From the NCBI RefSeq assembly GCF_036946125.1, contig NZ_JAQIJT010000001.1, positions 768,501 through 832,500 on the forward strand: 64,000 nucleotides of DNA, given 5' to 3'. A program made the position numbers and the translations under genes. A model generated the notes under the pieces. The model was not told the origin of the DNA. It worked only from the letters and a program-made list of their open reading frames with translations, and did not search any database. The DNA comes from Sphingomonas adhaesiva. Lineage in GTDB: Bacteria > Pseudomonadota > Alphaproteobacteria > Sphingomonadales > Sphingomonadaceae. Positions 34,136-43,871 of the stretch are shown one piece after another (position 1 is the stretch's first letter; each line of letters starts with the position of its first letter).

Positions 34136-34158
34136 GGCCGCCCCTTCCCGGAGCGGCC
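34136..34158 (-). terminator. Hairpin after the glycosyltransferase gene
   Basis: GGCCGC and GCGGCC form a 6-bp stem around an 11-base GC-rich loop; on the minus strand CTTTGCATTTAT follows. It lies between the glycosyltransferase stop and the trcR start. The uridine tract is weak. Confidence 0.45.
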
Positions 34159-34205
34159 GCTATCACGGGCAGACTTAATGCGTGGCGTGCGTCAGGGCAA
34201 GCCGC

Positions 34206-35228
34206 TCACGCAGCGAGCGCGTGTACGCTCGCGATCGGTTGCAGCGCGTCGAGGAACTGGCGCGCGCTCGCGGCCCAGGTGAAGCGCGCACCCGCTGCCG
34301 CACACACGCCGCGGTCGAGCGCCAGCGCGCCGGCGATCGCGGTGGGCAGATCGTCGTGCATCGCCCCCGTCTCCGGCGTCAGCACGTCGACCGGGCCCGC
34401 GACCGGATAGGCCGCGACCGGGGTGCCGCAGGCCAGCGCCTCGATCATCACCAGGCCGAACGTGTCGGTCCGGCTGGGAAAGACCAGCGCATCGGCGGCG
34501 CGATAGGCGGCGGCCAGATCCTCGCCGAACAGCGCTCCCGGGAAGATGGCTTGCGGATATTGCCGCTCCAGCGCCGCGCGCGCCGGGCCGTCGCCGACCA
34601 CCACCTTCGTGCCGGGGACATCGGCGGCGAGGAAGGCGGCGATGTTCTTTTCCACCGCGACGCGGCCGACGTGGAGCAGCACCGGGCCCGGCAGCGCCGC
34701 CAGACGCGGATGGCGCGGACCGTACGCGGTGAATTCGCGCGCGACGCCGCGGCCCCAGCGGCGCACGTGCGGCAGGCCGTGCGCGTTCAGCGTGCGCTCG
34801 ATCGTCGGGGTGGAGGCCAGGATCGCCGCCGCGGGGGCGTGGAACCAGCGCACGTAGCGCCAGATCCACGCCGGGTCGGCCCCGGTGCGCGCCGCGACGT
34901 AATCGGGGAATTGCGTGTGATAGGCGGTGGTGAAGGGCAGGCGGCAGGTCAGACACCAGCGCCGCGCCGCCAGTCCCAGCGGTCCCTCGGTCGCGATATG
35001 CACCGCCTCCGCCCCGAACCGGGCGATGCGCCGGCCGATCGCGGCGGGCGTCATCAGCGCCAGCCGGATTTCGGGATAGGTGGGGCAGGGGAGCGAGCGT
35101 ATGCCGGCGGGGGACACCACCAGCACCTCATGCCCGTCGCCGCGCAACTCGGCGATGACCGATTCCAGCGTGCGCACGACGCCATTGACCTGCGGCGCCC
35201 AGGCGTCGGTGACGATCGCGATCCGCAT
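34206..35228 (-). CDS. GT4-type glycosyltransferase
   Basis: A 340-residue glycosyltransferase of GT-B fold, family 4. The N-terminal acceptor domain starts MRIAIVTDAWAPQVNGVVRT, characteristic of the branch that includes diglucosyl/sulfoquinovosyl and mannosyl lipid transferases; HTQFPDYVA and the donor-site motif FPSRTDTFGLVMIEALACG (Glu at the E-x7-E position) are present. Its start overlaps the end of the LpxH-like phosphatase by one base (TGATG). Together they suggest modification of a membrane lipid or surface glycolipid; the acceptor is unknown. Confidence 0.87.
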   Translation of the reverse strand: MRIAIVTDAWAPQVNGVVRTLESVIAELRGDGHEVLVVSPAGIRSLPCPTYPEIRLALMTPAAIGRRIARFGAEAVHIATEGPLGLAARRWCLTCRLPFTTAYHTQFPDYVAARTGADPAWIWRYVRWFHAPAAAILASTPTIERTLNAHGLPHVRRWGRGVAREFTAYGPRHPRLAALPGPVLLHVGRVAVEKNIAAFLAADVPGTKVVVGDGPARAALERQYPQAIFPGALFGEDLAAAYRAADALVFPSRTDTFGLVMIEALACGTPVAAYPVAGPVDVLTPETGAMHDDLPTAIAGALALDRGVCAAAGARFTWAASARQFLDALQPIASVHALAA

Positions 35229-36112
35229 CACGCGGCCAGCGCGGGCGTGGCGTCGGGGTTGCGCTTCGCGATCTCGTCGGCCCAATGGACGATCTCCATA
35301 CGGCCGTCGAAATGCTCGACCAGTGCGGTGCAGCCCTCCACCCAGTCGCCGTCGTTGTAATAAGCGATGCCGGCGATCTCGCGCATTTCGGCGGTGTGGA
35401 TGTGCCCGCACACCACGCCGTCGACGCCGCGCGCGCCCGCGGCCTCCGCCACGATCTCCTCGAAGCGGGAGATGAAGGCGACCGCGTTCTTCACCTTGGC
35501 CTTGGCATGCTTGCTGAGCGACCAATAGGGCATGCCGAACCGCCGCCGGATCGCGCTGACCCAGCGGTTGAGCCCCATCAGCAGCGTGTAGGCGGCGTCC
35601 CCGACGTGCGCGAGCCAGCGGTGCGAGAGCGTGATCGCGTCGAATTCGTCGCCGTGGAGCACCAGCAGCCGCCGCCCGTCCGCGGTTTCGTGGATCGCCT
35701 TGCGCCGGATCTGGATGCCGCCGAAGTCGAGACCCGCGAACTGGCGGAACATTTCGTCGTGATTGCCGGGGATATAGACCATCTTCGTGCCGCGGCGCGC
35801 GCGCTTCATCAGCCGCCAGATGACGTCGTTGTGCGCGGCGGGCCAGAAGAACCGCTTCTTCAGCTGCCAGCCGTCGATGATGTCGCCGACCAGATACATC
35901 GTGCGGCTGTCGACATGATCCAGGAAGTCGATCAGCAGGTCGGCGTTGCAGCCGCGCGTGCCCAGATGGACGTCGCTGATCCAGACCGTGCGATAGCGCT
36001 GGCGTTCCCCGGTCGCGACCTCGGGCCGCTGCGGACGCGACTCGGCGAAGTCGAACAGGTCGGTGACCTCGGCCAGATGGGTGCCGGTGGTTGACTCGAA
36101 GCTGGATCGCAT
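35228..36112 (-). CDS. LpxH-like metallophosphoesterase
   Basis: A 294-residue calcineurin-like phosphoesterase. Metal motifs are WISDVHLG (Asp47, His49), YLVGDIIDGW (Asp77), PGNHDE (Asn117, His118), LHGDEFD and CGHIHTAEM. The pattern is that of UDP-2,3-diacylglucosamine diphosphatase-like proteins, but the N-terminal extension (about 40 residues) and coupling to a GT4 glycosyltransferase suggest a lipid-phosphate phosphatase distinct from LpxH. Starting at MRSSFES places AGGGAGGG ahead of the ATG; an in-frame GTG lies six codons earlier. Confidence 0.82.
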   Translation of the reverse strand: MRSSFESTTGTHLAEVTDLFDFAESRPQRPEVATGERQRYRTVWISDVHLGTRGCNADLLIDFLDHVDSRTMYLVGDIIDGWQLKKRFFWPAAHNDVIWRLMKRARRGTKMVYIPGNHDEMFRQFAGLDFGGIQIRRKAIHETADGRRLLVLHGDEFDAITLSHRWLAHVGDAAYTLLMGLNRWVSAIRRRFGMPYWSLSKHAKAKVKNAVAFISRFEEIVAEAAGARGVDGVVCGHIHTAEMREIAGIAYYNDGDWVEGCTALVEHFDGRMEIVHWADEIAKRNPDATPALAA

Positions 36113-36263
36113 GACGCCCTCCCTCGACACCGCCCTATGCCCCGGCGGTGTGACACGGGCATCACGACGGCGTGACGGATGCGCGGCGCAGGCGTGACGG
36201 TTTCGCGTCGCGGCGATGGCGACGGCATGACGATCCCGGGGGCGGCGGCGCCGCGGGCGCGGG

Positions 36264-37262
36264 TTACATCGTCAGCACGATCTTCCCGACATGGTCGCCC
36301 GCCTCCATCCGGCGGTGCGCGTCCGCGGCCTGCGCCAGCGGGAAGGTGCGGTCGATCACCGGGCGCAGCTTGCCCGCTGCCGCATGCGGCCAGACGGTGC
36401 GCGCGATCTCGTCCGTCACCAGCGTCTTGAACCCGGCGTCGCGTGCGCGCAGCGTCGATCCGGTCAGCGTCAGCCGGCGACGCATGATGTCGAAGATCGG
36501 CACCGTCGCGGTCGCCCCGCCCTGTACCGCGATCGAGACATGACGCCCGTCCTCGCCCAGGCACTTCAGGTTGCGCGGGACATAGTCGCCTCCGACCATG
36601 TCGAGCACCGCGGCGCAGCCCTTGCCCCCGGTGATCTCCTTCACCCGCTCGACGAAATCCTCGCTGCGGTAGTTGATCGCGTGATCGGCGCCGAGCCGCA
36701 GCGCCGCCGCCTTCTTCTCGTCCGAACCGACCGTGACGATGATCTCCAGCCCGAACAGATTGGCGAGCGTGATCGCGGTCGTCCCGATCCCGCTGGTGCC
36801 GCCATGGACCAGCACCGTATCCCCCTCGACCGCGAAGGCGCGTTCGAACAGGTTGGTCCAGACGGTGTACAGCGTCTCGGGCAATGCCGCCGCCTCGATC
36901 ATCGACAAGGCGTCGGGCACCGGCAGGCACTGGCCCGCGGGGGCGACCGCATATTCGGCATAGGCGCCGCCCGCGACAAGCGCGCAGACCGGCTGCCCCA
37001 TCATCGCCGCGTCCACGCCCTCGCCCAGCCCGATGATCTCGCCCGCGAACTCCAGCCCCAGCGTGGAGGGCGCGCCCGGCGGCGGGGGATAGCCGCCCAG
37101 CCGCTGGAGCACGTCGGGTCGGTTGACGCCCGCCGCGGCGACACGGACCAGCACCTCGCCCGGCGCCGGCTGCGGCACCGGCCGCTCGACCGGCACCAGC
37201 ACCTCCGGTCCGCCGGATGTGTCGGGATCGATCGCCAGCATCGTCGAAGGGCGGTCGGTCAT
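36264..37262 (-). CDS. NAD(P)H:quinone oxidoreductase (PIG3-like, zinc-free MDR)
   Basis: A 332-residue quinone-oxidoreductase-type MDR protein. GVNRPDVLQRLGGYPPPPG and LGLEFAGEI are signatures of the PIG3/QorA branch; the nucleotide motif is VHGGTSGIGTTAI and no zinc-binding cysteines occur. It reduces quinones or conjugated carbonyls with NADPH. The start at MTDRPSTM is preferred to an upstream frame extension. It is convergent with nothing close and divergent from the DUF1192 gene across about 75 bp. Confidence 0.9.
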   Translation of the reverse strand: MTDRPSTMLAIDPDTSGGPEVLVPVERPVPQPAPGEVLVRVAAAGVNRPDVLQRLGGYPPPPGAPSTLGLEFAGEIIGLGEGVDAAMMGQPVCALVAGGAYAEYAVAPAGQCLPVPDALSMIEAAALPETLYTVWTNLFERAFAVEGDTVLVHGGTSGIGTTAITLANLFGLEIIVTVGSDEKKAAALRLGADHAINYRSEDFVERVKEITGGKGCAAVLDMVGGDYVPRNLKCLGEDGRHVSIAVQGGATATVPIFDIMRRRLTLTGSTLRARDAGFKTLVTDEIARTVWPHAAAGKLRPVIDRTFPLAQAADAHRRMEAGDHVGKIVLTM

Positions 37263-37336
37263 GCGGGGGAAACCTTTTCGGAACAGCAATCGCGGCCTTA
37301 TTGACTTCGGCAGCGTGGCGGTCAACGCTGTGCCCC

Positions 37337-37534
37337 ATGGACCTGGACGATATCCTGGGGCCACGCCCCGACGATCCGCTGCCCGCGCTGCTGCGCGAGG
37401 ATCTGGACCGGCTGTCCGTCGCCGAACTGCATGCCCGCATCGCCGCGCTGGAGGGGGAGGTCGCCCGTACCCGCGCCAAGATCGAAGGCGCCGTTAACCA
37501 TCGCGCAAGCGCCGACGCGCTATTCAGACGGTGA
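37337..37534 (+). CDS. DUF1192 family small protein
   Basis: A 65-residue protein beginning MDLDDILGPRPDDPL, with a heptad-like coiled coil SVAELHARIAALEGEVART (about 27-45). Small DUF1192 proteins are widespread in Alphaproteobacteria and of unknown role. It is divergent from the quinone reductase gene. Confidence 0.75.
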   Translation: MDLDDILGPRPDDPLPALLREDLDRLSVAELHARIAALEGEVARTRAKIEGAVNHRASADALFRR

Positions 37535-37672
37535 GCGCCGGCGTTCCCGGTCGGGGGCGGTGCCGCCGCCTCCCGCGGGCCGATGCCGTCCAGCTTGATG
37601 AAGGGCCTTGCCGTCCCGACATAGGGTCAAGGGCCGCGTGTCCACACGCGTGCCGCCAGGAGTAAACGTCCC

Positions 37673-40000
37673 ATGCCGTCATTCGCCAGCGCCCTAGAGA
37701 CCACGCTGCACAAGGCGCTGGAGGCTGCGTCCTCGCGTCGCCACGAATATGCCACGCTCGAACATCTGCTGCTCGCGCTGATCGACGACGAACATGCCAG
37801 CCAGGTGATGTCGGCGTGCGGGGTGGAGCTGGGCGACCTGCGCACCACCGTCGCGCATTATCTCGACACCGAGCTGGGCGCGCTGAAGGTCGATGCCGCG
37901 ACCGATCCCTCCCCCACCAGCGGGTTCCAGCGCGTCGTCCAGCGGGCGATCCTGCACGTCCAGTCGTCGGGCCGCGACGAGGTGACCGGCGCCAACGTGC
38001 TGGTCGCGCTGTTCAGCGAGCGCGAGAGCTACGCGGTCTATTTCCTCCAGCAGCAGGACATGAGCCGGCTGGATGCGGTGAGCTTCATCAGCCACGGCGT
38101 CGGCAAGGGCGCCGCGGCCGGTTCGGAGGCGCCCGCGGTCAAGGGCGCGGCCGAGGAGGAGAAGAAGGAAAAGCCGGTGGACGGCAAGAAGGGCGAAAGC
38201 GCGCTCAAGCAGTTCACCGTCGACCTGAACGAGAAGGCGAAGATCGGCAAGGTCGATCCGCTGATCGGGCGCTCGGCCGAGGTCGATCGCACCGTCCAGA
38301 TCCTGTGCCGCCGCAGCAAGAACAACCCGCTGTATGTCGGCGATCCCGGCGTCGGCAAGACCGCGATCGCGGAAGGACTGGCGCGCAAGATCGTCGAGGG
38401 CGACGTGCCCGACGTGCTCAAGGAAGCCGTGATCTACTCGCTCGACATGGGGGCGCTGCTCGCGGGCACGCGCTATCGCGGCGATTTCGAGGAGCGACTG
38501 AAGGCGGTCGTCAACGAGCTGGAGAAGCTGCCGCATGCGGTGCTCTTCATCGACGAGATCCATACGGTGATCGGCGCCGGCGCGACCAGCGGCGGCGCGA
38601 TGGATGCGTCCAACCTGCTGAAGCCCGCGCTGTCGGGCGGCACGATCCGCTGCATCGGCTCGACGACCTACAAGGAATTCCGCAATCACTTCGAAAAGGA
38701 TCGCGCGCTATTGCGCCGGTTCCAGAAGATCGACGTCAACGAGCCGACGATCGAGGACACGATCAAGATCCTGGCCGGGCTGCGCAGCGCGTTCGAGGAT
38801 CACCACAAGGTGAAGTACACCCCGGACGCGATCAAGAGCGCGGTCGAGCTCAGCGCGCGCTACATCAACGACCGCAAGCTGCCCGACAAGGCGATCGACG
38901 TGATCGACGAGGTGGGCGCGATGCAGATGCTTGTGGCCCCCAGCAAGCGCAAGAAGACGATCACCGCCAGGGAGATCGAGCAGGTCATCGCGACCATGGC
39001 GCGCATCCCGCCCAAGAGCGTGTCGACCGACGACAAGAAGCAGCTGGAGACGCTGGAAACCGACCTGAAGCGCGTCGTCTTCGGGCAGAATGCGGCGATC
39101 GAGAAGCTGGCGAGCGCGATCAAGCTGGCGCGCGCGGGCCTGCGCGAGCCGGAGAAGCCGATCGGCAACTATCTCTTCACCGGCCCGACCGGCGTCGGCA
39201 AGACGGAGGTGGCCAAGCAGCTGTCGACGATCCTGGGCATTCCGCTCCAGCGGTTCGACATGTCCGAATATATGGAGCGCCATTCGGTCAGCCGGCTGAT
39301 CGGCGCGCCCCCGGGCTATGTCGGGTTCGACCAGGGTGGCCTGCTGACCGATGCGGTCGACCAGAATCCGCACTGCGTGCTGCTGCTGGACGAGATCGAG
39401 AAGGCGCACCCCGACCTGTTCAACATCCTGTTGCAGGTGATGGACAACGGCCGCCTGACCGATCAGCACGGCAAGACGGTCGACTTCCGCAACGTCATCC
39501 TCATCATGACGACCAATGCGGGCGCGGCCGACATGGCGCGCGAGACGATCGGCTTCGGCGCGCTGACGCGGGAGGGCGAGGACGAGCAGGCGGTGCAGAA
39601 GATGTTCTCGCCGGAGTTCCGCAACCGCCTCGACGCGATCGTCCCGTTCGGCTATCTGCCGCCGGACGTCGTGGCGCGCGTGGTCGACAAGTTCATCCTC
39701 CAGCTGGAGCTGCAACTGGCCGACCGCGACGTCCATATCAAGCTGGACGACGAATCGAAGGCGTGGCTGACGGAGAAGGGCTACGACAAGCTCTATGGCG
39801 CGCGTCCCATGGGCCGCCTGATCCAGGAGAAGATCAAGCAGCCGCTGGCCGAGGAGTTGCTGTTCGGCAAGCTGGTCCATGGCGGCGAGGTGACGGTGAA
39901 GATGAAGGACGGCGCGCTCGCCTTCGCGATCGAGCCAGCCGCGCCCAAGAAGCCGGGCAAGAAGAAGGGCGGCAAGGCCGCACCGGCGGAGGCCGGCTGA
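37673..40000 (+). CDS. clpA: ATP-dependent Clp protease ATP-binding subunit ClpA
   Basis: A 775-residue AAA+ unfoldase. The N domain is residues 1 to about 145, followed by a charged linker (AEEEKKEKPVDGKKG). The first ATPase has Walker A GDPGVGKT (about 223-230); the second has GPTGVGKT (about 504-511). The ClpP-docking loop reads ETIGFGA. ClpA feeds substrates, including N-end-rule proteins delivered by ClpS, to ClpP. A Lys-rich tail (KKPGKKKGGK) ends the protein. No clpS gene precedes it, unlike the usual clpS-clpA pairing; the upstream 138 bp are non-coding. Confidence 0.96.
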   Translation: MPSFASALETTLHKALEAASSRRHEYATLEHLLLALIDDEHASQVMSACGVELGDLRTTVAHYLDTELGALKVDAATDPSPTSGFQRVVQRAILHVQSSGRDEVTGANVLVALFSERESYAVYFLQQQDMSRLDAVSFISHGVGKGAAAGSEAPAVKGAAEEEKKEKPVDGKKGESALKQFTVDLNEKAKIGKVDPLIGRSAEVDRTVQILCRRSKNNPLYVGDPGVGKTAIAEGLARKIVEGDVPDVLKEAVIYSLDMGALLAGTRYRGDFEERLKAVVNELEKLPHAVLFIDEIHTVIGAGATSGGAMDASNLLKPALSGGTIRCIGSTTYKEFRNHFEKDRALLRRFQKIDVNEPTIEDTIKILAGLRSAFEDHHKVKYTPDAIKSAVELSARYINDRKLPDKAIDVIDEVGAMQMLVAPSKRKKTITAREIEQVIATMARIPPKSVSTDDKKQLETLETDLKRVVFGQNAAIEKLASAIKLARAGLREPEKPIGNYLFTGPTGVGKTEVAKQLSTILGIPLQRFDMSEYMERHSVSRLIGAPPGYVGFDQGGLLTDAVDQNPHCVLLLDEIEKAHPDLFNILLQVMDNGRLTDQHGKTVDFRNVILIMTTNAGAADMARETIGFGALTREGEDEQAVQKMFSPEFRNRLDAIVPFGYLPPDVVARVVDKFILQLELQLADRDVHIKLDDESKAWLTEKGYDKLYGARPMGRLIQEKIKQPLAEELLFGKLVHGGEVTVKMKDGALAFAIEPAAPKKPGKKKGGKAAPAEAG

Positions 40001-40038
40001 CCGGCCCGGCCGCGCGTCGGGAGGATCATTTGGGGCGC

Positions 40039-40062
40039 GGGCCGGGTGGCGACACCCGGCCC
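40039..40062 (+). terminator. Hairpin downstream of clpA
   Basis: GGGCCGGGTG and CACCCGGCCC form a perfect 10-bp stem with loop GCGA. No T-run follows, so it may be a weak terminator or an mRNA-stabilising 3' structure. Confidence 0.45.
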
Positions 40063-40143
40063 GTCGCGTGTCGGGCGGAGGCGGCGGTGCGGGCAATGGT
40101 TTTCGTTAACCCTCTTTTACGCCGGCTGGGCTAGTCCTTTCAA

Positions 40144-41808
40144 ATGGTTCCGGGAATCGCGGCACGCCTGATGATGGCGCTGGGGGTGATGCTCGCCTTC
40201 GTCGTCGCTGTGCCCGCGGCGCAGGCGGATGCCGGGCGCGCGCTGGCCACCTGCATCCGCCCGATCCGGTCCGGCGATAGCGCCGCCGCGATCATCGCGC
40301 GTCCCGCCGGTTTCGATTGTTCGGGGGATCAGAAGCACTGGGGATCCGGGGATTTCTGGGTAGTGTCGCAGCCGCTGCCCGCGGATGCCGGGGGGCTGGT
40401 CCGCTCGCTGAGCCTCTATCAGCAATCGGCGACGCTCCATGTCCGCTATGCCGACGGGACGATCCGTACCCGGCGCTTCGACCATGGCGATGCGTGGCGC
40501 CATCTGAAACTGGGGTCGGTGTTCCAGCTGGCGATCCCGCAGCATGCGGCGCGGCCCGTGCGGCTGCTGTGGGAGATCAGGGGCGCGGCCAATACCCGCG
40601 GCATCCTGCTCAGCCCGCATATCGCGACGGTGGAGGAGGCGCAGACCCGCGAGGTGACGCTGGCGGCGCTCTATGCGGCGTTCGGTGGAATCTGCCTGTC
40701 GCTGCTGGTGTCGAACGTCGCGCTGTGGCGGTCGCTGCGTCACGGCTTCCGGCTGCCGTATTGCGCGATGGTCGCCACCCTGCTGCTCTACGGTCTCAGC
40801 ACGTCGGGCGTGCTGGGCCCGATGCTGCGGATGGACAACAACCTGCGGCTGAAGATCAACATGGTCCTGCTCGCGCTGACGCTGACCTTCGCGCTCGGCT
40901 TCGCACGATCGTTCTTCGGATCGCCGGTGCTGTCGCGCCGCATGCGGCAGGTGGCGAACGTGGTGACCGGGCTGCTGGTGGCGGCGGCCTGCGCCTTCGC
41001 GGTGCTGATGCCGTGGCAGGCGGTCCTGCTGGATCGATTGGCCGTCGTCACCTTCGGGATGGCGCTGACGCTGGTCGTGCCGGTGCTGTGGGGGGCGTGG
41101 CGCGCCGGTGTGCCCTATGTCCGCGGGTTCGCCCTCGCCTGGGCGATCCCGGTCGTCGTCGCGGGGCTGCGGATCGTGCAGGCGCTGGGGCTGGTCGGCT
41201 GGAACTTCTGGCTCGACAACTCCACGCTGTTCGCGATGGTGATGGAGGCGACCACCAGCTCGATCGTGATCGCATGGCGGATCAGGCTGGTCTCCGAGGA
41301 GCGCGATGCGGCGCGCGAAAAGGAATCGCAGGCGCTGCGGCTGGCGGATCGCGACCCGCTGACCGGGCTGCTCAACCGACGCGCGCTGCTGCGCGAGGTG
41401 CTGGCGAGCGGCGGGGTTTCCCCGCGGGTGCTGGTCCTGGTCGACATCGACCACTTCCGTCAGGTCAACGATGCGCTGGGGCATGACGGCGGCGACGAGG
41501 TGCTGCGCGTGTTCGCGGCGACGCTGCAGAACGCCGCGCCGGCGGACGCCCTGGTCGCGCGGCTGGGCGGCGAGGAGTTCGCGGTCATCTCTCCGTCGCA
41601 GACGACGGTCCTGCCCGACCGGCTGCTCGACGCCATCCGCGGCGCACGGATGCCGTTCGACCTGCGCGTGACCGCATCGCTGGGCAGCAGCATCGGCTAT
41701 CTGGAGACGGAGGGCGACTGGACGCGGCTGTACCGCGAGGCCGATCGCGCACTGTACGTCGCCAAGAATGCCGGCCGCGACCGGGCGCGCTGGGCGCAGG
41801 CCGCCTGA
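40144..41808 (+). CDS. Membrane diguanylate cyclase with 7TMR-DISM-like sensor
   Basis: A 554-residue protein: a signal-like helix (about 8-28), a periplasmic domain (about 30-165), seven predicted membrane helices (about 170-375, 7TMR-DISM pattern), a coiled coil and a C-terminal GGDEF domain. The active site reads GGEEF (475-479), which is a functional variant. It synthesises cyclic di-GMP, which the PilZ protein at 3.4 kb may bind. The RxxD inhibitory site is not evident in front of GGEEF (position reads DALVARLGGEEF). No Shine-Dalgarno is obvious. Confidence 0.88.
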   Translation: MVPGIAARLMMALGVMLAFVVAVPAAQADAGRALATCIRPIRSGDSAAAIIARPAGFDCSGDQKHWGSGDFWVVSQPLPADAGGLVRSLSLYQQSATLHVRYADGTIRTRRFDHGDAWRHLKLGSVFQLAIPQHAARPVRLLWEIRGAANTRGILLSPHIATVEEAQTREVTLAALYAAFGGICLSLLVSNVALWRSLRHGFRLPYCAMVATLLLYGLSTSGVLGPMLRMDNNLRLKINMVLLALTLTFALGFARSFFGSPVLSRRMRQVANVVTGLLVAAACAFAVLMPWQAVLLDRLAVVTFGMALTLVVPVLWGAWRAGVPYVRGFALAWAIPVVVAGLRIVQALGLVGWNFWLDNSTLFAMVMEATTSSIVIAWRIRLVSEERDAAREKESQALRLADRDPLTGLLNRRALLREVLASGGVSPRVLVLVDIDHFRQVNDALGHDGGDEVLRVFAATLQNAAPADALVARLGGEEFAVISPSQTTVLPDRLLDAIRGARMPFDLRVTASLGSSIGYLETEGDWTRLYREADRALYVAKNAGRDRARWAQAA

Positions 41809-41878
41809 CGAACCCCCTGTCGCCGGCGCCGCAATCGGGTTAGGATCGCGGTGGACGCCACAGCCGAAACACCTCGCC

Positions 41879-42100
41879 ATGACGCCTACGCCCCCGGAGC
41901 TTCGTCGTCGCCGCCTGGCACTGGCGCTGATGACGTTCGGTGTCCTGATCGTATCGCGGCTGCATGACGAGCCCATGATCGGTACCCTGTCCTTCTCGTT
42001 CGATGCGGGGCGTCTGCCGCAGGTGGAGGCGTCGCCGACGCCGCTGGTCGCCACGGTCGCCGGACTGCTGGTCGAGGGGGCGCAACGCCTGATCCGGTAA
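41879..42100 (+). CDS. Small membrane protein of unknown function
   Basis: A 73-residue frame with an Arg-rich N-terminus (PELRRRRLALALMT) followed by one hydrophobic segment (about 14-25), and a second hydrophobic stretch near the C-terminus. It lies between the cyclase and the ligase gene without a clear ribosome-binding site. Codon positions look coding, but I recognise no family. Confidence 0.45.
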   Translation: MTPTPPELRRRRLALALMTFGVLIVSRLHDEPMIGTLSFSFDAGRLPQVEASPTPLVATVAGLLVEGAQRLIR

Positions 42101-42139
42101 CGCTTGCCGTCCACGGCCGCCTTGCTTACAGCCGTGTCA

Positions 42140-43840
42140 ATGACGCACGACGACGCCTGGCGTAACGCCTATCGCCACCCCGTTCCCTGGGACCAGGCGT
42201 TCGCGCCGCAGTCGATGTCGGCACTGTTCGAGGACGCGACCGCGCGCTTCTTGCAGCGCCCCGCGATCGAATTCATGGGCCGCCGTTATTCCTATGCCGA
42301 GCTGGCCGATGCCGCACGGCGCGTCGCCACCGGGCTGGCGCGGATGGGCTATGGCAAGGGCGATCGGATCGGGTTGTTCCTGCCCAACGTGCCGCACTAT
42401 CTCGCGGCCTATTACGGCGCGCTGTGGCTGGGCGCCACGGTCGTCAATTTCTCGCCGCTCTACACCGTCGACGAGCTGTGCCATCAGGTCGAGGATTCGG
42501 GCACGCGGCTGCTGGTGACGCTGTCGGCGAAGCAGCTGCTGCCCACCGCGCTGGCGGTGCTGGAGAAGAGCGGGCTGGAGCGCGTGGTGGTCGGCTCGGT
42601 CGCCGGCGCGCTGCCGCCGGCCAAGGCGCTGCTGTACCGCCTGTTCAAGCGCGGCGAGACGGCGCCGCGGCCGGACGACGCGCGCGTCACCGCCTTCTCC
42701 GCGCTGATCGACAATGCGGGCGATCAGCCGCGCGCCGAGGTCGATCCGCTGCGCGACGCCGCGCTGCTGCAATATACCGGCGGCACGACCGGCGTGCCCA
42801 AGGGTGCGGTGCTGACCCACGCCAATATCGCCGCCAACGCGCGGCAGGTGGCGATGCTCGACCCCCACGTCGCCGCGCACGACCGCATCCTGGGCATCCT
42901 CCCGCTGTTCCACGTCTTCGCCAATACCTGCGTGATGAACCGCACGATCGTCGCGGGTGGCGAGATCGTGCTGCTGCCGCGGTTCGAGGCCGGGCAGGCG
43001 CTGGCGACCATCGCGCGGACGCGGCCCACCTCGCTGCCCGGCGTGCCGACCATGTACCGCGCGCTGCTCGATCATCCCGCGCTCGCGACCACCGACCTGA
43101 CGTCCCTGCGCACCTGCATCTCCGGGGGCGCACCGCTGGCGGCGGAGTTGAAGGAACGGTGGGAGGCGACGACCGGCTCGACGCTGGTCGAGGGCTATGG
43201 ACTGTCCGAATCGAGCGGCGTGCTGAGCGTCAATCCGTACGAGGGGTTGCAGAAGCCCGGGACGATCGGTCAGCCGCTGCCCGGCACCCGCCTCCGATTG
43301 GTCGACAAGGAGGACCCGTCGCGGGACGCACCGCCGGGCGAGCCGGGTGAGATCGTCGCCGCCGGACCCCAGATCATGGCCGGTTACTGGAATCGCCCCG
43401 ATGCCGATGCGGACACGTTCGTCGTCGATGCGCACGGCTGGCGCTGGCTGCGGACCGGCGACGTCGGGACGATCGATGCGGACGGCTATGTCGCGATCGT
43501 CGACCGGCTGAAGGACATGATCGCGGTCGGCGGGTTCAAGGTCTTCCCCAGCCAGATCGAGGCGATCCTGTACCACCACCCCGCGGTGCGCGAGGCGCTG
43601 GTCATCGGCATGCCCGACCCGTACCGCGGCGAGGTGCCGCGTGCCTATGTCAGCCTCACGCCCGGGGCGGAAGGGGAGGGCGCCGCGATCCGCGACTGGC
43701 TGAACCCGCAGCTGGGCAAGCACGAGCGCGTCGACGCCGTCGTGGTGCGTGACGCGCTGCCCAAGACGATGATCGGCAAGCTGAGCCGCAAGGACCTGAT
43801 CCTGCAGGTGCAGGAGGAAGCGCGCCAACCGCTTCCTTGA
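42140..43840 (+). CDS. fadD: Long-chain fatty-acid-CoA ligase
   Basis: A 566-residue ANL-superfamily adenylating enzyme. The AMP-binding motif YTGGTTGVPKGAVLTH, the linker/A5 YGLSESS, the hinge region RTGDVGTIDADGYVAIVDRLKD and the catalytic lysine region GKLSRKDL are all intact. It activates fatty acids to acyl-CoA. I start at MTHDDAWRN, since the upstream in-frame TTG adds 12 residues without support. The stop precedes xseB by 31 bases. Confidence 0.9.
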   Translation: MTHDDAWRNAYRHPVPWDQAFAPQSMSALFEDATARFLQRPAIEFMGRRYSYAELADAARRVATGLARMGYGKGDRIGLFLPNVPHYLAAYYGALWLGATVVNFSPLYTVDELCHQVEDSGTRLLVTLSAKQLLPTALAVLEKSGLERVVVGSVAGALPPAKALLYRLFKRGETAPRPDDARVTAFSALIDNAGDQPRAEVDPLRDAALLQYTGGTTGVPKGAVLTHANIAANARQVAMLDPHVAAHDRILGILPLFHVFANTCVMNRTIVAGGEIVLLPRFEAGQALATIARTRPTSLPGVPTMYRALLDHPALATTDLTSLRTCISGGAPLAAELKERWEATTGSTLVEGYGLSESSGVLSVNPYEGLQKPGTIGQPLPGTRLRLVDKEDPSRDAPPGEPGEIVAAGPQIMAGYWNRPDADADTFVVDAHGWRWLRTGDVGTIDADGYVAIVDRLKDMIAVGGFKVFPSQIEAILYHHPAVREALVIGMPDPYRGEVPRAYVSLTPGAEGEGAAIRDWLNPQLGKHERVDAVVVRDALPKTMIGKLSRKDLILQVQEEARQPLP

Positions 43841-43871
43841 CCGGCCTGACCCTGCGTCGCATAGCGCGGAC

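Noticed and set aside
42104..42140. TTG start for the acyl-CoA ligase 12 codons upstream
   Set aside because: The extra residues do not resemble the family N-terminus and no ribosome-binding site precedes the TTG.
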